Position numbers and translations under genes: made by a program
In this document: in pieces, positions 50,714 through 58,863 of the stretch
Layout of the letters: the number at the start of each line of letters is the position of its first letter
How positions within the stretch are numbered: position 1 is the first letter of the stretch
The notes under the pieces: model-generated
What the model was told of the DNA's origin: nothing
Databases searched by the model: none
The model's input: only the letters and a program-made list of their open reading frames with translations
Source: UBA5704 sp036380715
GTDB taxonomy: Bacteria; Acidobacteriota; Thermoanaerobaculia; Multivoradales; UBA5704
Direction of reading: 5' to 3'
DNA: 64,000 nucleotides
Assembly (NCBI GenBank): GCA_036380715.1
Contig: DASVEF010000185.1
Coordinates: 21,666 to 85,665 of the forward strand

Positions 50714-53010
50714 CCGGCGATCTCCCGGCTCTGCGCCTGAAACAGTTTCTCCGGCGTCGCCGGGATCTCGTCCACCTGAATCCCCATCGCGTTCTCGATC
50801 GCCTGCACCGCGGCCGGCGCTCCACCGTCCATGGGCAGCTCTCCCACCCCTTTCGCTCCGAAGGGGCCGCCCTCCCAGGCTTTCTCCAGCAGGTGGACGT
50901 CGATGCGCGGGGTGTCCTGGATCGTCGGGATGATGTAGGTCGCGAGGCGGTCGTTGAGATAGCGGCCGTCCTGGAGCTTGATCTCTTCCATCAGCGCCCA
51001 GCCGAGGGCCTGGAGCGTGCCGCCCTCGATCTGGCCGGCGCACAGGATCGGGTGGATTGCTTTCCCCACCTCGCAGACGGCGGTGACATGGACGGGCCGC
51101 ACCGCCAGAGTGTCGGGATCGATTTCCACCTCGACCACGTCCGCGCCCCAGGCGAAGGTCGGATAGGCATCTCCCTGGTAGGTCGATTCGTCGAAGCTCT
51201 GCCACTCCGGCGGCTCGTTGCGGAGGGTGACCTCCACCGGCCCGGTCTCCTCCCGGAAGCGCCGGGCCGCGTCCCGGAAGCGCTCCACCGGGCCTTCGGG
51301 ACCTTGGATCCAACCGTCACGGACCGCGAAGCCCCTCACCCCCGGCCCCTCTCCCATCGCCCTCCCTACCCTCGGGAGAGGGGAGGAAAAAGCGTTGCCT
51401 CCCCGCCAGGCGAGGACTCGGTCGCGCAGCTCGGCGACGGTGCGGGCGATGAGCCCGCCCACGATCATCGTGGTGCGCGAGGCGACCGTGGGGCCGGAGT
51501 CGGGGACCTCACCGGTGTCCGGCGCGGCGAAGACCACGTCGTCATCGTCGATCCCTCCCGCGGTCGTCGCGATCTGGGGGAAGACCGCGGCGCACCCCTG
51601 GCCCATGTCGGTCATGGCGGTGAGCACTTCGATGCGGCCGTCGTCCAGCAGGCGGGCGGTGACCGGCGACTTCATCTTGCGCTCGCCGTTGCCGGTGAAG
51701 CCGGCGCCGTGGAAGTAGAGCGAGAGGCCGATCCCGCGCATCGGCTCTCCGTCCTTCCTCCGCGCGCGGGCGTCTTCGAGCTCCTTCCAGCGCGCGCGGA
51801 AGCCGGTCCTCCGCTCGGCCTCCTCCAGGCAGAGGCGGGCGGAGGTGCTGGGATCGAGAGTCTGTCCCGTGGGCAGCCGGTCTCCGGGCTCCACCACGTT
51901 GCGCGCCCGCACCTCGAACGGATCGAGCCCGAGCGTCCGGGCGATGCGGTCCATCTGGCGCTCCATGGCGAATTCGACCTGCGGCGCGCCGAAGCCCCGG
52001 AAGGCGCTGTTGGGCGCGGTGTGCGTGCGCAGCACCCGGCCGCGAATGCGCACATCGGAGCAGCGGTAGGGGCCGAAGGAGTGGAGGAGGGCGCGCGAGA
52101 GGACCACCGACGAGAGGGTCGCGTAGGCGCCGCCGTCCATCAGGATCTCGATGTCCATGGCGAGCAGCCGGCCGTCGCGGGTCACTCCCGTGCGGTGGCG
52201 CACGACCGCGGGATGCCGCTTGGAGGTGCTGACAATGTCCTCGTGGCGGTCGTAGACGATCTTCACCGGCCGGCCGCAGGCGCGAGCCAGCAGGGCCGCG
52301 TGCAGGGCGATGGCGCTCGGGAAGTCCTCCTTGCCGCCGAAGCCGCCGCCCACGGCCGAGGCGCGCACCCGGACCTTGTCGTCCGCCAGATCCAGCGCGT
52401 GGACCAGCGCCTTGTGGACGTAGTAGGGGCACTGCATGGAGCCGAGGACGATAAGGCTGTCCTCCTCGTACCAGGCGATCATCCCGTTGCACTCGATGTA
52501 GATGTGCTCCTGGTGCCCGGTGCGGTACTCCCCCTCGATCACCGCGTCCGCCCGCGCCAGGGCCGCCTCGGCGTCGCCGGTCTGCATCGCCAGTTGATAC
52601 AGAGGCGGGAGGGACTCGGCCTTCTCCAGGCTCAGGACGGGAGCGAGCGGCTCGTACTCGACCTCCACGGCCGCCAGCGCCTGCCGGGCTTCGAGGCGGG
52701 TGGACGCCGCGACCAGCGCCACGGGCTCCCCGACATGGAGGGTGAACCCGTCGGCGAGGATCGGCCAGCCGTCGTCGATGAGCTGCACGCCGTTCCTGCC
52801 GGGGAGGTCCGCGGCCGTGACGCAGACAGCTCCCTCGGGAGCCTTCCCGGGGTTCCAGCGGACCGACCGGATACGGGCGTGGGGATGGGGGCTGCGCAGG
52901 GTGGCGCCGTGCCACATGCCGGGCAGGGAGACGTCGTCCACGTACCGCGCCGCGCCCGAGGTCTTGGCGAAGCCGTCAGGGCGCGGCGGGCTCTCTCCAA
53001 TGGCGCTCAT
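50710..53010 (-). CDS. xdhA: Xanthine dehydrogenase molybdopterin-binding subunit
   Basis: Encodes 766 aa, first gene of the operon. Family marks: GFAKTSGAARYVDDVSLPGM, GQEHIYIE-type text (GHQEHIYIECNGMIAWYE), AVGGGFGGKEDFPSAIALHAALLA, NSAFRGFGAPQVEFAMER, DMGQGCAAVFPQIA, and the catalytic glutamate loop GVGELPMDGGAPAAVQAIENA (in parts). The segment FSSPLPRVGRAMGEGPGVRG at about residues 542-560 is foreign repeat sequence. The reading frame is retained, and the insert lies in a loop between conserved blocks, so the enzyme may still be active. Confidence 0.95.
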   Translation of the reverse strand: MSAIGESPPRPDGFAKTSGAARYVDDVSLPGMWHGATLRSPHPHARIRSVRWNPGKAPEGAVCVTAADLPGRNGVQLIDDGWPILADGFTLHVGEPVALVAASTRLEARQALAAVEVEYEPLAPVLSLEKAESLPPLYQLAMQTGDAEAALARADAVIEGEYRTGHQEHIYIECNGMIAWYEEDSLIVLGSMQCPYYVHKALVHALDLADDKVRVRASAVGGGFGGKEDFPSAIALHAALLARACGRPVKIVYDRHEDIVSTSKRHPAVVRHRTGVTRDGRLLAMDIEILMDGGAYATLSSVVLSRALLHSFGPYRCSDVRIRGRVLRTHTAPNSAFRGFGAPQVEFAMERQMDRIARTLGLDPFEVRARNVVEPGDRLPTGQTLDPSTSARLCLEEAERRTGFRARWKELEDARARRKDGEPMRGIGLSLYFHGAGFTGNGERKMKSPVTARLLDDGRIEVLTAMTDMGQGCAAVFPQIATTAGGIDDDDVVFAAPDTGEVPDSGPTVASRTTMIVGGLIARTVAELRDRVLAWRGGNAFSSPLPRVGRAMGEGPGVRGFAVRDGWIQGPEGPVERFRDAARRFREETGPVEVTLRNEPPEWQSFDESTYQGDAYPTFAWGADVVEVEIDPDTLAVRPVHVTAVCEVGKAIHPILCAGQIEGGTLQALGWALMEEIKLQDGRYLNDRLATYIIPTIQDTPRIDVHLLEKAWEGGPFGAKGVGELPMDGGAPAAVQAIENAMGIQVDEIPATPEKLFQAQSREIAG
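51330..51385. repeat. CCCTCTCCC palindromic repeat inserted in xdhA
   Basis: GCCCCTCACCCCCGGCCCCT followed by CTCCCATCGC and a degenerate second half CCTCGGGAGAGGGGAGG. The stem is interrupted compared with intergenic copies. It adds about 18 codons in frame. Confidence 0.85.
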
Positions 53011-53060
53011 CGGCGGGGAGTCTGAAGCAAGCGGGGGACCGGGTGCAAGGGCGGCCGGGC

Positions 53061-53066
53061 TATAAT
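53061..53066 (+). promoter_or_regulatory. Consensus -10 element upstream of the methyltransferase
   Basis: A perfect TATAAT at 53061-53066 lies just upstream of AAAGGAGG (53075-53082) in an otherwise very GC-rich divergent gap. No good -35 is seen. It predicts a leader of about 15 bases. Confidence 0.5.
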
Positions 53067-53087
53067 GAAAAATTAAAGGAGGTCTTG

Positions 53088-53933
53088 TTGTCTCCCGATC
53101 CAGGCACGCCCCAGCATCGAACCACGGAGCAACTCCGCCACCATTACGAGGTCGAGAGGGAGCTGGCGGACCGGCTGCGCAAGGCGTCCGGCGAAGAGAG
53201 GCTCTCTCTCTACTCCTCGGTCTACAACGAGCTGTTCCGGCGGGTCCCGGATCACCCGCAGCTTTCCCGGAAGGCGTCTGCCCTGGAAATCCATGGGCGT
53301 GTGTCCCGGCAGATGATGCTCCTCCGGGATTTCCTGCACCGCGAGTCGACGTACCTGGAGATCGGTCCTGGGGACTGTACCCTCGCGTTCGAGGTGGCCC
53401 GGTCCGTCAAGAAGGTCTTCGCCGTGGACGTTTCCGGGGAGATCACATCCGGCATGACCCCGCCGCCGAACTTCCAGCTCATCCTCTCCGACGGCCGCAA
53501 CATCCCCCTGCCGCGGGAGAGCGTCGACGTGGCCTACAGCAACCAGCTCATGGAGCACCTGCACCCCGACGACGCCCTGGAGCAGCTCCGCAACGTCTAC
53601 GACACCCTGAAGCCGGGGGGAGCGTACATCTGCGTCACCCCCAGCCGGCTCACCGGCCCCCACGACATCTCGCGCTACTTCGACGCGGTCGCGACCGGAT
53701 TCCACCTGCGGGAGTACACGGTCGGCGAGCTCCGGGATCTGTTCCTCGCCGTGGGGTTCTCGAAGGTCCGCAGCCTGTCGCGGATCGGGCCGAGATACCT
53801 GGGCCTGCCGGTCCTCCCGATCGCCGGATGCGAGCGGCTGCTGGACAGCCTGCCGGCGCGATGGAGGCGAGCGGTCGCGGACCGTCCGCCCTTGAGGCCC
53901 CTGCTGGGCGTCCGCCTGATCGGGGTGAAGTAG
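53088..53933 (+). CDS. Class I SAM-dependent methyltransferase
   Basis: Encodes 281 aa. I choose TTG 53088 because AAAGGAGG is five bases upstream; an earlier in-frame start at 53043 would lie before the -10. SAM motif I is YLEIGPGDCTLAFEVA with acidic VFAVDVS at the end of strand 2; motif post-I is DVAYSNQLMEHLHPDDALEQL and LKPGGAYICVTPSR. Methyltransferase_11/23-type, usually acting on small molecules; substrate unknown. It is divergent from xdhA. Confidence 0.88.
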   Translation: MSPDPGTPQHRTTEQLRHHYEVERELADRLRKASGEERLSLYSSVYNELFRRVPDHPQLSRKASALEIHGRVSRQMMLLRDFLHRESTYLEIGPGDCTLAFEVARSVKKVFAVDVSGEITSGMTPPPNFQLILSDGRNIPLPRESVDVAYSNQLMEHLHPDDALEQLRNVYDTLKPGGAYICVTPSRLTGPHDISRYFDAVATGFHLREYTVGELRDLFLAVGFSKVRSLSRIGPRYLGLPVLPIAGCERLLDSLPARWRRAVADRPPLRPLLGVRLIGVK

Positions 53934-53936
53934 GGC

Positions 53937-54446
53937 TCAGCGCCGCGTATAGCGGAACACGTCGGATGCCGGCTTGCCGTCCTTCACCCGCTCCAGCACC
54001 GACACCAGCGCCTCGCCATCCTTCCGGTAGATGATGCGGATCGGAGTGTCCGGACTGCGGTTGTCGAAGACCCCCTCGCCCGGCTTGTAGGAGGTCAGGT
54101 AGAAGGGGATCGCCCCCTCCTTGTCCTCCCAGGCGACCAGCCCGGGTTTGAAGTGCCGGAGCATCAGGACCGGCCCTTCCGGGCGCTGCTCGAGGGCCAA
54201 CAGCTCGTAGACGACGACCTTCTCGCCCTTGAGCCAGCGGAACGTCCCCAGCATAGCGCCGCCGGCGGGTGGGGCCCACTGCTCGTCGATGAAGTCGCCG
54301 CCGATCTCCCCCTTCCACGCCCCGGCGAGCCAGGAGAAGTCGGCGACCGTCACCTTCGAAAGGTCCGTGCGAGGCGGAGTCTGGGGATCGGCGGCGAAGG
54401 CCGGAACGGCGAGCAGAACGGCGGCAAGGATCAGGAATCGGTTCAT
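53937..54446 (-). CDS. Exported DUF6265-like protein
   Basis: Encodes 169 aa from ATG 54446, overlapping the PhyH-like gene by ATGA. Signal peptide FLILAAVLLAVPAFAADP. The body (FSWLAGAWKGEIGGDFIDEQW, MLGTFRWLKGEKVVVYELLAL, PIRIIYRKDGEALVSVLERVKDG in parts) is the typical DUF6265 lipocalin-like fold. Role unknown. Confidence 0.85.
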   Translation of the reverse strand: MNRFLILAAVLLAVPAFAADPQTPPRTDLSKVTVADFSWLAGAWKGEIGGDFIDEQWAPPAGGAMLGTFRWLKGEKVVVYELLALEQRPEGPVLMLRHFKPGLVAWEDKEGAIPFYLTSYKPGEGVFDNRSPDTPIRIIYRKDGEALVSVLERVKDGKPASDVFRYTRR

Positions 54447-55228
54447 GGTCTCAGATCGACCGGCACGCCGGTGCCGGAGCCGAAGTAGGGGCGGGAGTTG
54501 GCCCCCGGGAGCGCGAACCCGTTGATCGCGATGCGCCGGGGGATGGAGCCGCGGTTCTCGGCGCTGCGGTGGACGACATAGGGGCCGAAGAACGCGGCGC
54601 TCCCTGCCTTCAGGAGCGCGGGCACACCGGGACGGTTCTTGTAGCGGCGCCGCACCGCGGCGGGATCGAGGTGCCCCCGCCGTCCGCTGCGCGGATAGAA
54701 GATCAACGGGCCGTTCTCGGGCGTCGAATCGTCGATCGCCACGACGGTCTGGATGTAGCTCCCGCGCCCGTCGACGTCCTGCCACTCGGGGGTGCCGTAG
54801 CGGCGGTGCTCGCTGTCCTGATGGGGCTCGAACTCCAGCCCGTCGTTGGGGTACTTGGCATGGAGCTGATTGAGCAGGTGGACCGCCGTGGCCGAGCCGA
54901 AGAGCTGGCCGACGATGGAGGTGAGCCGCACGTCGCGCCCGCAGGCGAGGAACGCCGGCTCGCACCCTCCCGCCCAGACGACCCGCAGCAGCCGGGTCGA
55001 CCCATTCGAGCCGCCGAAGACGAACTGGCTGCCGGCGTGCTCGACCTTGCGCTCTCCCTCCTCGTCGCTCGCGGGAAGCGCCGCGGCGAGCTCCCGCCCC
55101 ATCGCGCGCAGCCGTTCCGTGGCCTCGGCCATCTCCGCGACCTCGTCGCGCGAGAAGAGGCCCTCGACGAGGAGGTAGCCATCGTCGTAGAACTGCCGGA
55201 TAGCGTCTGGGTACAGCTCGGAAACCAT
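54443..55228 (-). CDS. Phytanoyl-CoA dioxygenase family protein
   Basis: Encodes 261 aa. PhyH features: QFYDDGYLLVEGLFSRDEVAEM, Fe-binding HQD in FEPHQDSEHRRYG, the acidic VVAIDDSTPENGPLIFYPRSG, and the distal His/Arg in YVVHRSAENRGSIPRRIAINGF (parts). A 2-oxoglutarate/Fe(II)-dependent oxygenase; substrate unknown. A near-consensus extended -10 lies 12 bases upstream of the start. Confidence 0.9.
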   Translation of the reverse strand: MVSELYPDAIRQFYDDGYLLVEGLFSRDEVAEMAEATERLRAMGRELAAALPASDEEGERKVEHAGSQFVFGGSNGSTRLLRVVWAGGCEPAFLACGRDVRLTSIVGQLFGSATAVHLLNQLHAKYPNDGLEFEPHQDSEHRRYGTPEWQDVDGRGSYIQTVVAIDDSTPENGPLIFYPRSGRRGHLDPAAVRRRYKNRPGVPALLKAGSAAFFGPYVVHRSAENRGSIPRRIAINGFALPGANSRPYFGSGTGVPVDLRP

Positions 55229-55240
55229 AGAGTGAATGGG

Positions 55241-55249
55241 ATTATAGCA
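55241..55249 (-). promoter_or_regulatory. Extended -10 promoter of the PhyH-like gene
   Basis: On the minus strand TGCTATAAT (TGn plus perfect TATAAT, 55249-55241), 12 bases before ATG 55228; the leader would be about five bases. Confidence 0.55.
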
Positions 55250-55350
55250 TAGGATGCAACGGGCGCCAGGCTATCGGCGGGTGGAGGGGGTGAAGTTCAC
55301 CTCAGGTTGCCGATCACCGCGAGAACGACCCGGCAGGCGGGGCGAAGTTT

Positions 55351-55767
55351 TTATCCGGCTTTCCTGGTCATCGTGAGCCGGCCGCCGTCCTCGCCGTCGG
55401 CCGACTTCCAATTCCCCTCGAATGCTTCGCCGACGAGCCGCATCTCCCCTTCGAGAAGGATCTCGCCGTTGTCGACCTTGAAAGAGAACGTCTGCCCGTC
55501 GAAGGTGGGTTGAACGAGCGGCCACCGCTTCTCACCCCCTTGGACAGGGATGACCGCCGTGCCCGCCAGCCGCCCGTCCTTCAGATCCAGAAGGAGGGTG
55601 ATCGAGCCCGGCCCCTGCTCCTGTGCCCCATCCTGAGCGGGCCGCAAGGTCCAGGAGCCGACCATGAAATCGGGAGCCTTCGCGGTGGCCTCCTGGCCCG
55701 CGGCGGCACACAGTGAAACCGGGATCAGGAACAGGGCGACGACGGACAGCGAAAGCATTCGGCGCAT
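55351..55767 (-). CDS. Small secreted protein of unknown function
   Basis: Encodes 138 aa; GGAGG lies seven bases before ATG 55767. Signal peptide RRMLSLSVVALFLIPVSLCAAA. Mature part: FMVGSWTLRPAQDG ... GSITLLLDLKDGRLAGTAVIPVQGGEKR ... LEGEMRLVGEAFEGNWKSADG, a pattern of short beta-strands like small secreted lipocalin-type proteins. No family assigned. The 122 bases before it (55229-55350) hold no gene. Confidence 0.75.
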   Translation of the reverse strand: MRRMLSLSVVALFLIPVSLCAAAGQEATAKAPDFMVGSWTLRPAQDGAQEQGPGSITLLLDLKDGRLAGTAVIPVQGGEKRWPLVQPTFDGQTFSFKVDNGEILLEGEMRLVGEAFEGNWKSADGEDGGRLTMTRKAG

Positions 55768-55881
55768 GAAAGGTCCTCCAGAGGTTGAGTGGCGGGAGTC
55801 GGGCTCCGTCAGGGGGTTGGACTCCCCGAGGGTCCGAAAAGTTCCGGTGAATTTAGATATGCGCGCTGTAACGAATTTCCT

Positions 55882-55940
55882 GTGACATAGCCTAACTGAG
55901 CTGTATAAAGGGAGCGGCGGCCCGCACGCGGGCGCCGCCC
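55882..55940 (+). promoter_or_regulatory. Promoter and GC-rich leader hairpin of the small secreted gene
   Basis: GTGACA (55882-55887), 16 bases, TATAAA (55904-55909). Directly downstream, 55914-55940 can fold into a strong GC hairpin (GGCGG-CCCGC with GCGGGCGCCGCC, two-base bulge) that would lie near the 5' end of the transcript. Confidence 0.5.
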
Positions 55941-55966
55941 CCGATCACAAACAGGAGAAAAACGTC

Positions 55967-56326
55967 ATGAAAAAGCTTCTTGGAGTCTTCGCTTTCGCCG
56001 TCTTCGCCCTGGTCCTCGCCGCTCCGGCGTCGGCCCAGACACCGGTCAACATCGTCTATCCGATCCACGGCGGGACCTATCCGATCACCGATCCGGCCCC
56101 GGGCGCGCTCCTCTCGGCCTACTTCACCTCGAGCTTCAGCGTGACCTGCAGCGGCGGCGCGTACAAGGTCGAGTGGGGCTTCGACGCCGGTCCGGCGGTC
56201 GGCAGCGCCACCTTCTACGACCAGATCAGTGTGCAGTTTGTCGACAAGCTGCCTGGCGGCGACCACATCTTCTGGGTGAAGTCGGATTGCGGTGACAGCC
56301 GCGTCCGGTTCCGTATCGGCAACTGA
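55967..56326 (+). CDS. Small secreted protein
   Basis: Encodes 119 aa. AGGAG sits nine bases before ATG 55967. Signal peptide MKKLLGVFAFAVFALVLAAP then ASAQ. The mature part (TPVNIVYPIHGGTYPITDPA) has two cysteines (VTCSGGA and KSDCGDS), likely a disulphide, and a beta-sandwich-like composition. No recognised family. Its strong promoter and leader hairpin suggest an abundant exported product. Confidence 0.75.
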   Translation: MKKLLGVFAFAVFALVLAAPASAQTPVNIVYPIHGGTYPITDPAPGALLSAYFTSSFSVTCSGGAYKVEWGFDAGPAVGSATFYDQISVQFVDKLPGGDHIFWVKSDCGDSRVRFRIGN

Positions 56327-56341
56327 CCCCAACCTCAAAGT

Positions 56342-56371
56342 GCCGCGCCTTCGGAGCTCCGGGGGCGCGGC
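56342..56371 (+). terminator. GC hairpin after the small secreted gene
   Basis: GCCGCGCC and GGCGCGGC form a stem around an about 14-base loop (56342-56371). No T-run follows; a Rho-assisted or processing hairpin is likely. Confidence 0.4.
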
Positions 56372-56399
56372 GCCTCCCTGAAGTAAAATCCAGGGCTCC

Positions 56400-57794
56400 A
56401 TGCGGACGATTCACCACCTCTGCTTCCGACTCGGCCTCGCGCTCTTGACGATTGCGGGTGTCTCGTACGCCCAAGAGATCCCCGACTTTCGCGATCTGGA
56501 GAACGTTGTTCGGGAGGAGCTGCGGGAAACCAACGTGCCGGGCGCGGCGGTCGCGGTGATCCGCGGCGACCGCGTCCTCTTCGCCAAGGGCTTCGGCGTC
56601 GCCAACGTCGAAACGGGCGAGCCGGTCACGACCGGCAGGCTGTTCCAAGTAGGTTCGGTGACCAAGACTCTCACGGCCGCAGCCCTGGTCTCGATCGCGG
56701 AGCAGGGGAAGGTCCGGCTCGACGCACCCATCGGGAGCTACCTCAACGGATTTGGACCGAGGCTGTCGCAGGTCACCCTGCACCAGCTCCTGAGCCAGAC
56801 CTCCGGCCTCAGGGACGTGCCGGGACAGGCGGGCCTGCACGACGAGGCGGCGCTCGGCGATTCCGTGCGCTCTTGGAAAGACGACGTCTTCCTGCTGGAC
56901 GGCGGAAAAGCTTTCTCTTACTCGAATCTTGGATATGCGCTCGCGGGCTACGTGCTGGAGCGGGTGACCGGCAAGCCGTACGCGGACGCGATGAGAGAGA
57001 TCCTTTTCGATCCGCTGGGGATGACCCGTTCGACGTTCCGTCCCACCATGGCCATGACGCATCCGCTCGTCCTGGGGCATTCCGCCGAAGGAAGAGAGAA
57101 GCCGTCGGTCGCGAGGCCCATGGCGGACGACACGCGGCTGTGGCCGGCCGGGTACCTCTTCGCCAGCCTGGACGACCTCGCCCGCTTCGTAATCGCCCTG
57201 ATGAACGACGGCAGAGTGGATGGACGGCAGGCCCTGCCGCGCGGTGTGGGAGCGAAGATGCTCGTTCCGCGGATCGAGATTCCCACGAACGTGTTCGTCC
57301 ACGGCCAGTACGGCTACGGCCTTTTTCTCCACGACCGCTACCGCCAGCGGACCGCCTTCCACCCCGGGACCTCGCCCGGCTACACCGCCGAGATCCGCAT
57401 GGTTCCTGAACAGAGCGCCGCCGTGATCCTGCTGAGCAATCTGAACGGAGCGCGCCTCGAGAAGACCTTTTCCAAGGCCTTCGAGCTGCTGCTGCCCCTC
57501 GAAGAGGCTCCCCGGACGCCTTCCCGGCCGGCGCTGACGATGACCGAAGAGGAGATGCGCCGCTACGCCGGGACCTACTCCAACCGCTGGGACATGGACG
57601 TCTTCGTGCGCGACGGCAAGCTCTTCCTCCGGCGCTTCGGAGAGGAGTTGCCGGTCACGAAGATCGGGGAGAACCGTTTCTCCGTACACCCCGAGGGTCT
57701 CCCGAACGCGCAGGAATTCGTGATCGTCCCGGGCGCGGACGGCAGGCCGGGGTATCTCCAGATGTTCCTTTGGGTCTTCAAGAAAGAGAAGTGA
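56400..57794 (+). CDS. Exported serine hydrolase (class C beta-lactamase/S12 family)
   Basis: Encodes 464 aa. Signal peptide FRLGLALLTIAGVSYAQ. SxxK is SVTK in QVGSVTKTLTAAAL, and the YxN-type residue lies in SYSNLGYALAGYVLER; an HxG-like HPGTSPGY follows at the usual place for KTG. A C-terminal domain of about 90 residues (RYAGTYSNRWDMDVFVRDGKLFLRRFGEELP in parts) is the DUF3471-like lipocalin part common in these enzymes. Likely an esterase or peptidase rather than a resistance enzyme. No Shine-Dalgarno; TAAAAT lies ten bases before the ATG. Confidence 0.9.
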   Translation: MRTIHHLCFRLGLALLTIAGVSYAQEIPDFRDLENVVREELRETNVPGAAVAVIRGDRVLFAKGFGVANVETGEPVTTGRLFQVGSVTKTLTAAALVSIAEQGKVRLDAPIGSYLNGFGPRLSQVTLHQLLSQTSGLRDVPGQAGLHDEAALGDSVRSWKDDVFLLDGGKAFSYSNLGYALAGYVLERVTGKPYADAMREILFDPLGMTRSTFRPTMAMTHPLVLGHSAEGREKPSVARPMADDTRLWPAGYLFASLDDLARFVIALMNDGRVDGRQALPRGVGAKMLVPRIEIPTNVFVHGQYGYGLFLHDRYRQRTAFHPGTSPGYTAEIRMVPEQSAAVILLSNLNGARLEKTFSKAFELLLPLEEAPRTPSRPALTMTEEEMRRYAGTYSNRWDMDVFVRDGKLFLRRFGEELPVTKIGENRFSVHPEGLPNAQEFVIVPGADGRPGYLQMFLWVFKKEK

Positions 57795-57864
57795 TCCGGG
57801 CGTCATCCAGAACGGCTCGACATGGCGTAGATCCAGGCGGAGTCAATTCTGAATGGAGGCTGCC

Positions 57865-58269
57865 ATGAGCGCACAAAACAGACGAGCCATTGTGGAGAAG
57901 GCGTACGCGGATTTCGGACAGGGAGACATCCCGAGCATCATCTCGGCGTTGTCGCCGGACGTGGAGTGGCGCGAGCCTGGAGCGCCGTACGTGCCTTACG
58001 GCGGGACCTATCGCGGGCACGAGGGGGTCGGACAGTTCTTCTCGAAGCTTGACGGATCACTGGAGATGCTGGAGTTCGAGCCCCGGGACCTCATCGAGCA
58101 GGGGGACAAAGTCGTAGCCCTCGGGCATTTCAAGGCGCGGAGCCGGCCGAACGGCAACGTCTTCGAGACCGACTGGACCATGGTCTGGAACTTTTCGGGG
58201 GACAAGATCGCCAGGTTCCAGTCTTTCGTGGACACCGCCGCGGTCGCCGAGGCCTACCGCGCCGGCTGA
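57865..58269 (+). CDS. SnoaL-like/NTF2-fold protein
   Basis: Encodes 134 aa from ATG 57865 (GGAGG five bases before). SnoaL-like layout: RAIVEKAYADFGQGDIPSII, LSPDVEWREPG, YRGHEGVGQFFSKL, LIEQGDKVVALGHFKARSR, WNFSGDKIARFQSFVDTAAVAEAYRA (in parts). These small alpha+beta barrels bind or isomerise small molecules; the substrate is unknown. Confidence 0.88.
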   Translation: MSAQNRRAIVEKAYADFGQGDIPSIISALSPDVEWREPGAPYVPYGGTYRGHEGVGQFFSKLDGSLEMLEFEPRDLIEQGDKVVALGHFKARSRPNGNVFETDWTMVWNFSGDKIARFQSFVDTAAVAEAYRAG

Positions 58270-58277
58270 GCCTGGCG

Positions 58278-58719
58278 ATGGAATTCCTCCCCGCGCGACC
58301 GGACGACCTCGACGCGCTCGTGCGCCTAGAGCGCCAGTACTACGCGGAGACGACTATCCCTTTGCCGAGGATGAGGCGCGCGCGGCGATCGCGTGTCTCA
58401 TCGAAGACTCGTCGCTCGGGAGGCTCTGGCTCGCCCGGGACGGCCAGACTCCGGTCGGCTACGTGGTCCTGGCCCTCGGATAGAGGGCCTGGGCGCCTCC
58501 CTTGTCGCCCTCGACTTCCAGATGCAGGGCTCGGAGTGACGCCCAGCTCGCGGCATTGCCATCCCATCGAGGCCAGGGCCTTGGAGCCCAGGGGCTGGCC
58601 CTTGCCGAGGCCGCCTGTACCGCAAACAGGAATTCGTGGACCACGAGCGGTACCTGATAACCAAGTGGCTCGATCGGGAGGGGCGGTGGGGAGGAAAGGA
58701 GCTGACGATTCACAAATGA
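58278..58719 (+). pseudogene. GNAT acetyltransferase pseudogene with an inverted internal segment
   Basis: The N-terminal part (MEFLPARPDDLDALVRLERQ, YYAE) is in frame from 58278. After a one-base shift near 58350 the second frame gives DYPFAEDEARAAIACLIEDS and GRLWLARDGQTPVGYVVLAL, a GNAT core, then a stop. From about 58481 to 58613 the GNAT text is on the opposite strand: GLGKG..., ALASMGWQCRELG and LRALHLEVEGDKGGAQALY, the classic acetyl-CoA-binding and C-terminal strands. At 58614 the plus strand resumes with LYRKQEFVDHERYLITKWLD. A segment before GLGKG is also missing. The gene is therefore broken by a frameshift, a deletion and a local inversion of about 130 bp. Confidence 0.8.
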
Positions 58720-58742
58720 CGCGGCAGTATCACCCTAAGCCT

Positions 58743-58863
58743 ATGTGGAAGGACCCAATTGTAGAAGAGATTCGGACGTGACGCCTATGCGAAGCAGTTT
58801 AACCGTGATCTTCAAGCCATGCACATCGAATTGAATAAGATGCAAGAAGAGAGTGGGTGGTAG
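58743..58863 (+). pseudogene. Broken small gene (MWKDPIVEE family)
   Basis: ATG 58743 gives MWKDPIVEEIR, then a shift near 58775, after which the other frame reads RDAYAKQFNRDLQAMHIELN and KMQEESGW to TAG 58861. Together they form a family of about 40-65-residue proteins (pattern KDPIVEEVRxxRxxYAxxFNxDL). An indel breaks it. Such proteins are common small hypothetical genes, often near toxin-antitoxin genes. Confidence 0.65.

Noticed and set aside
58277..58784. A 167-codon protein from 58278
   Set aside because: Only its first residues are GNAT-like; the rest is a frameshifted reading of a pseudogene.
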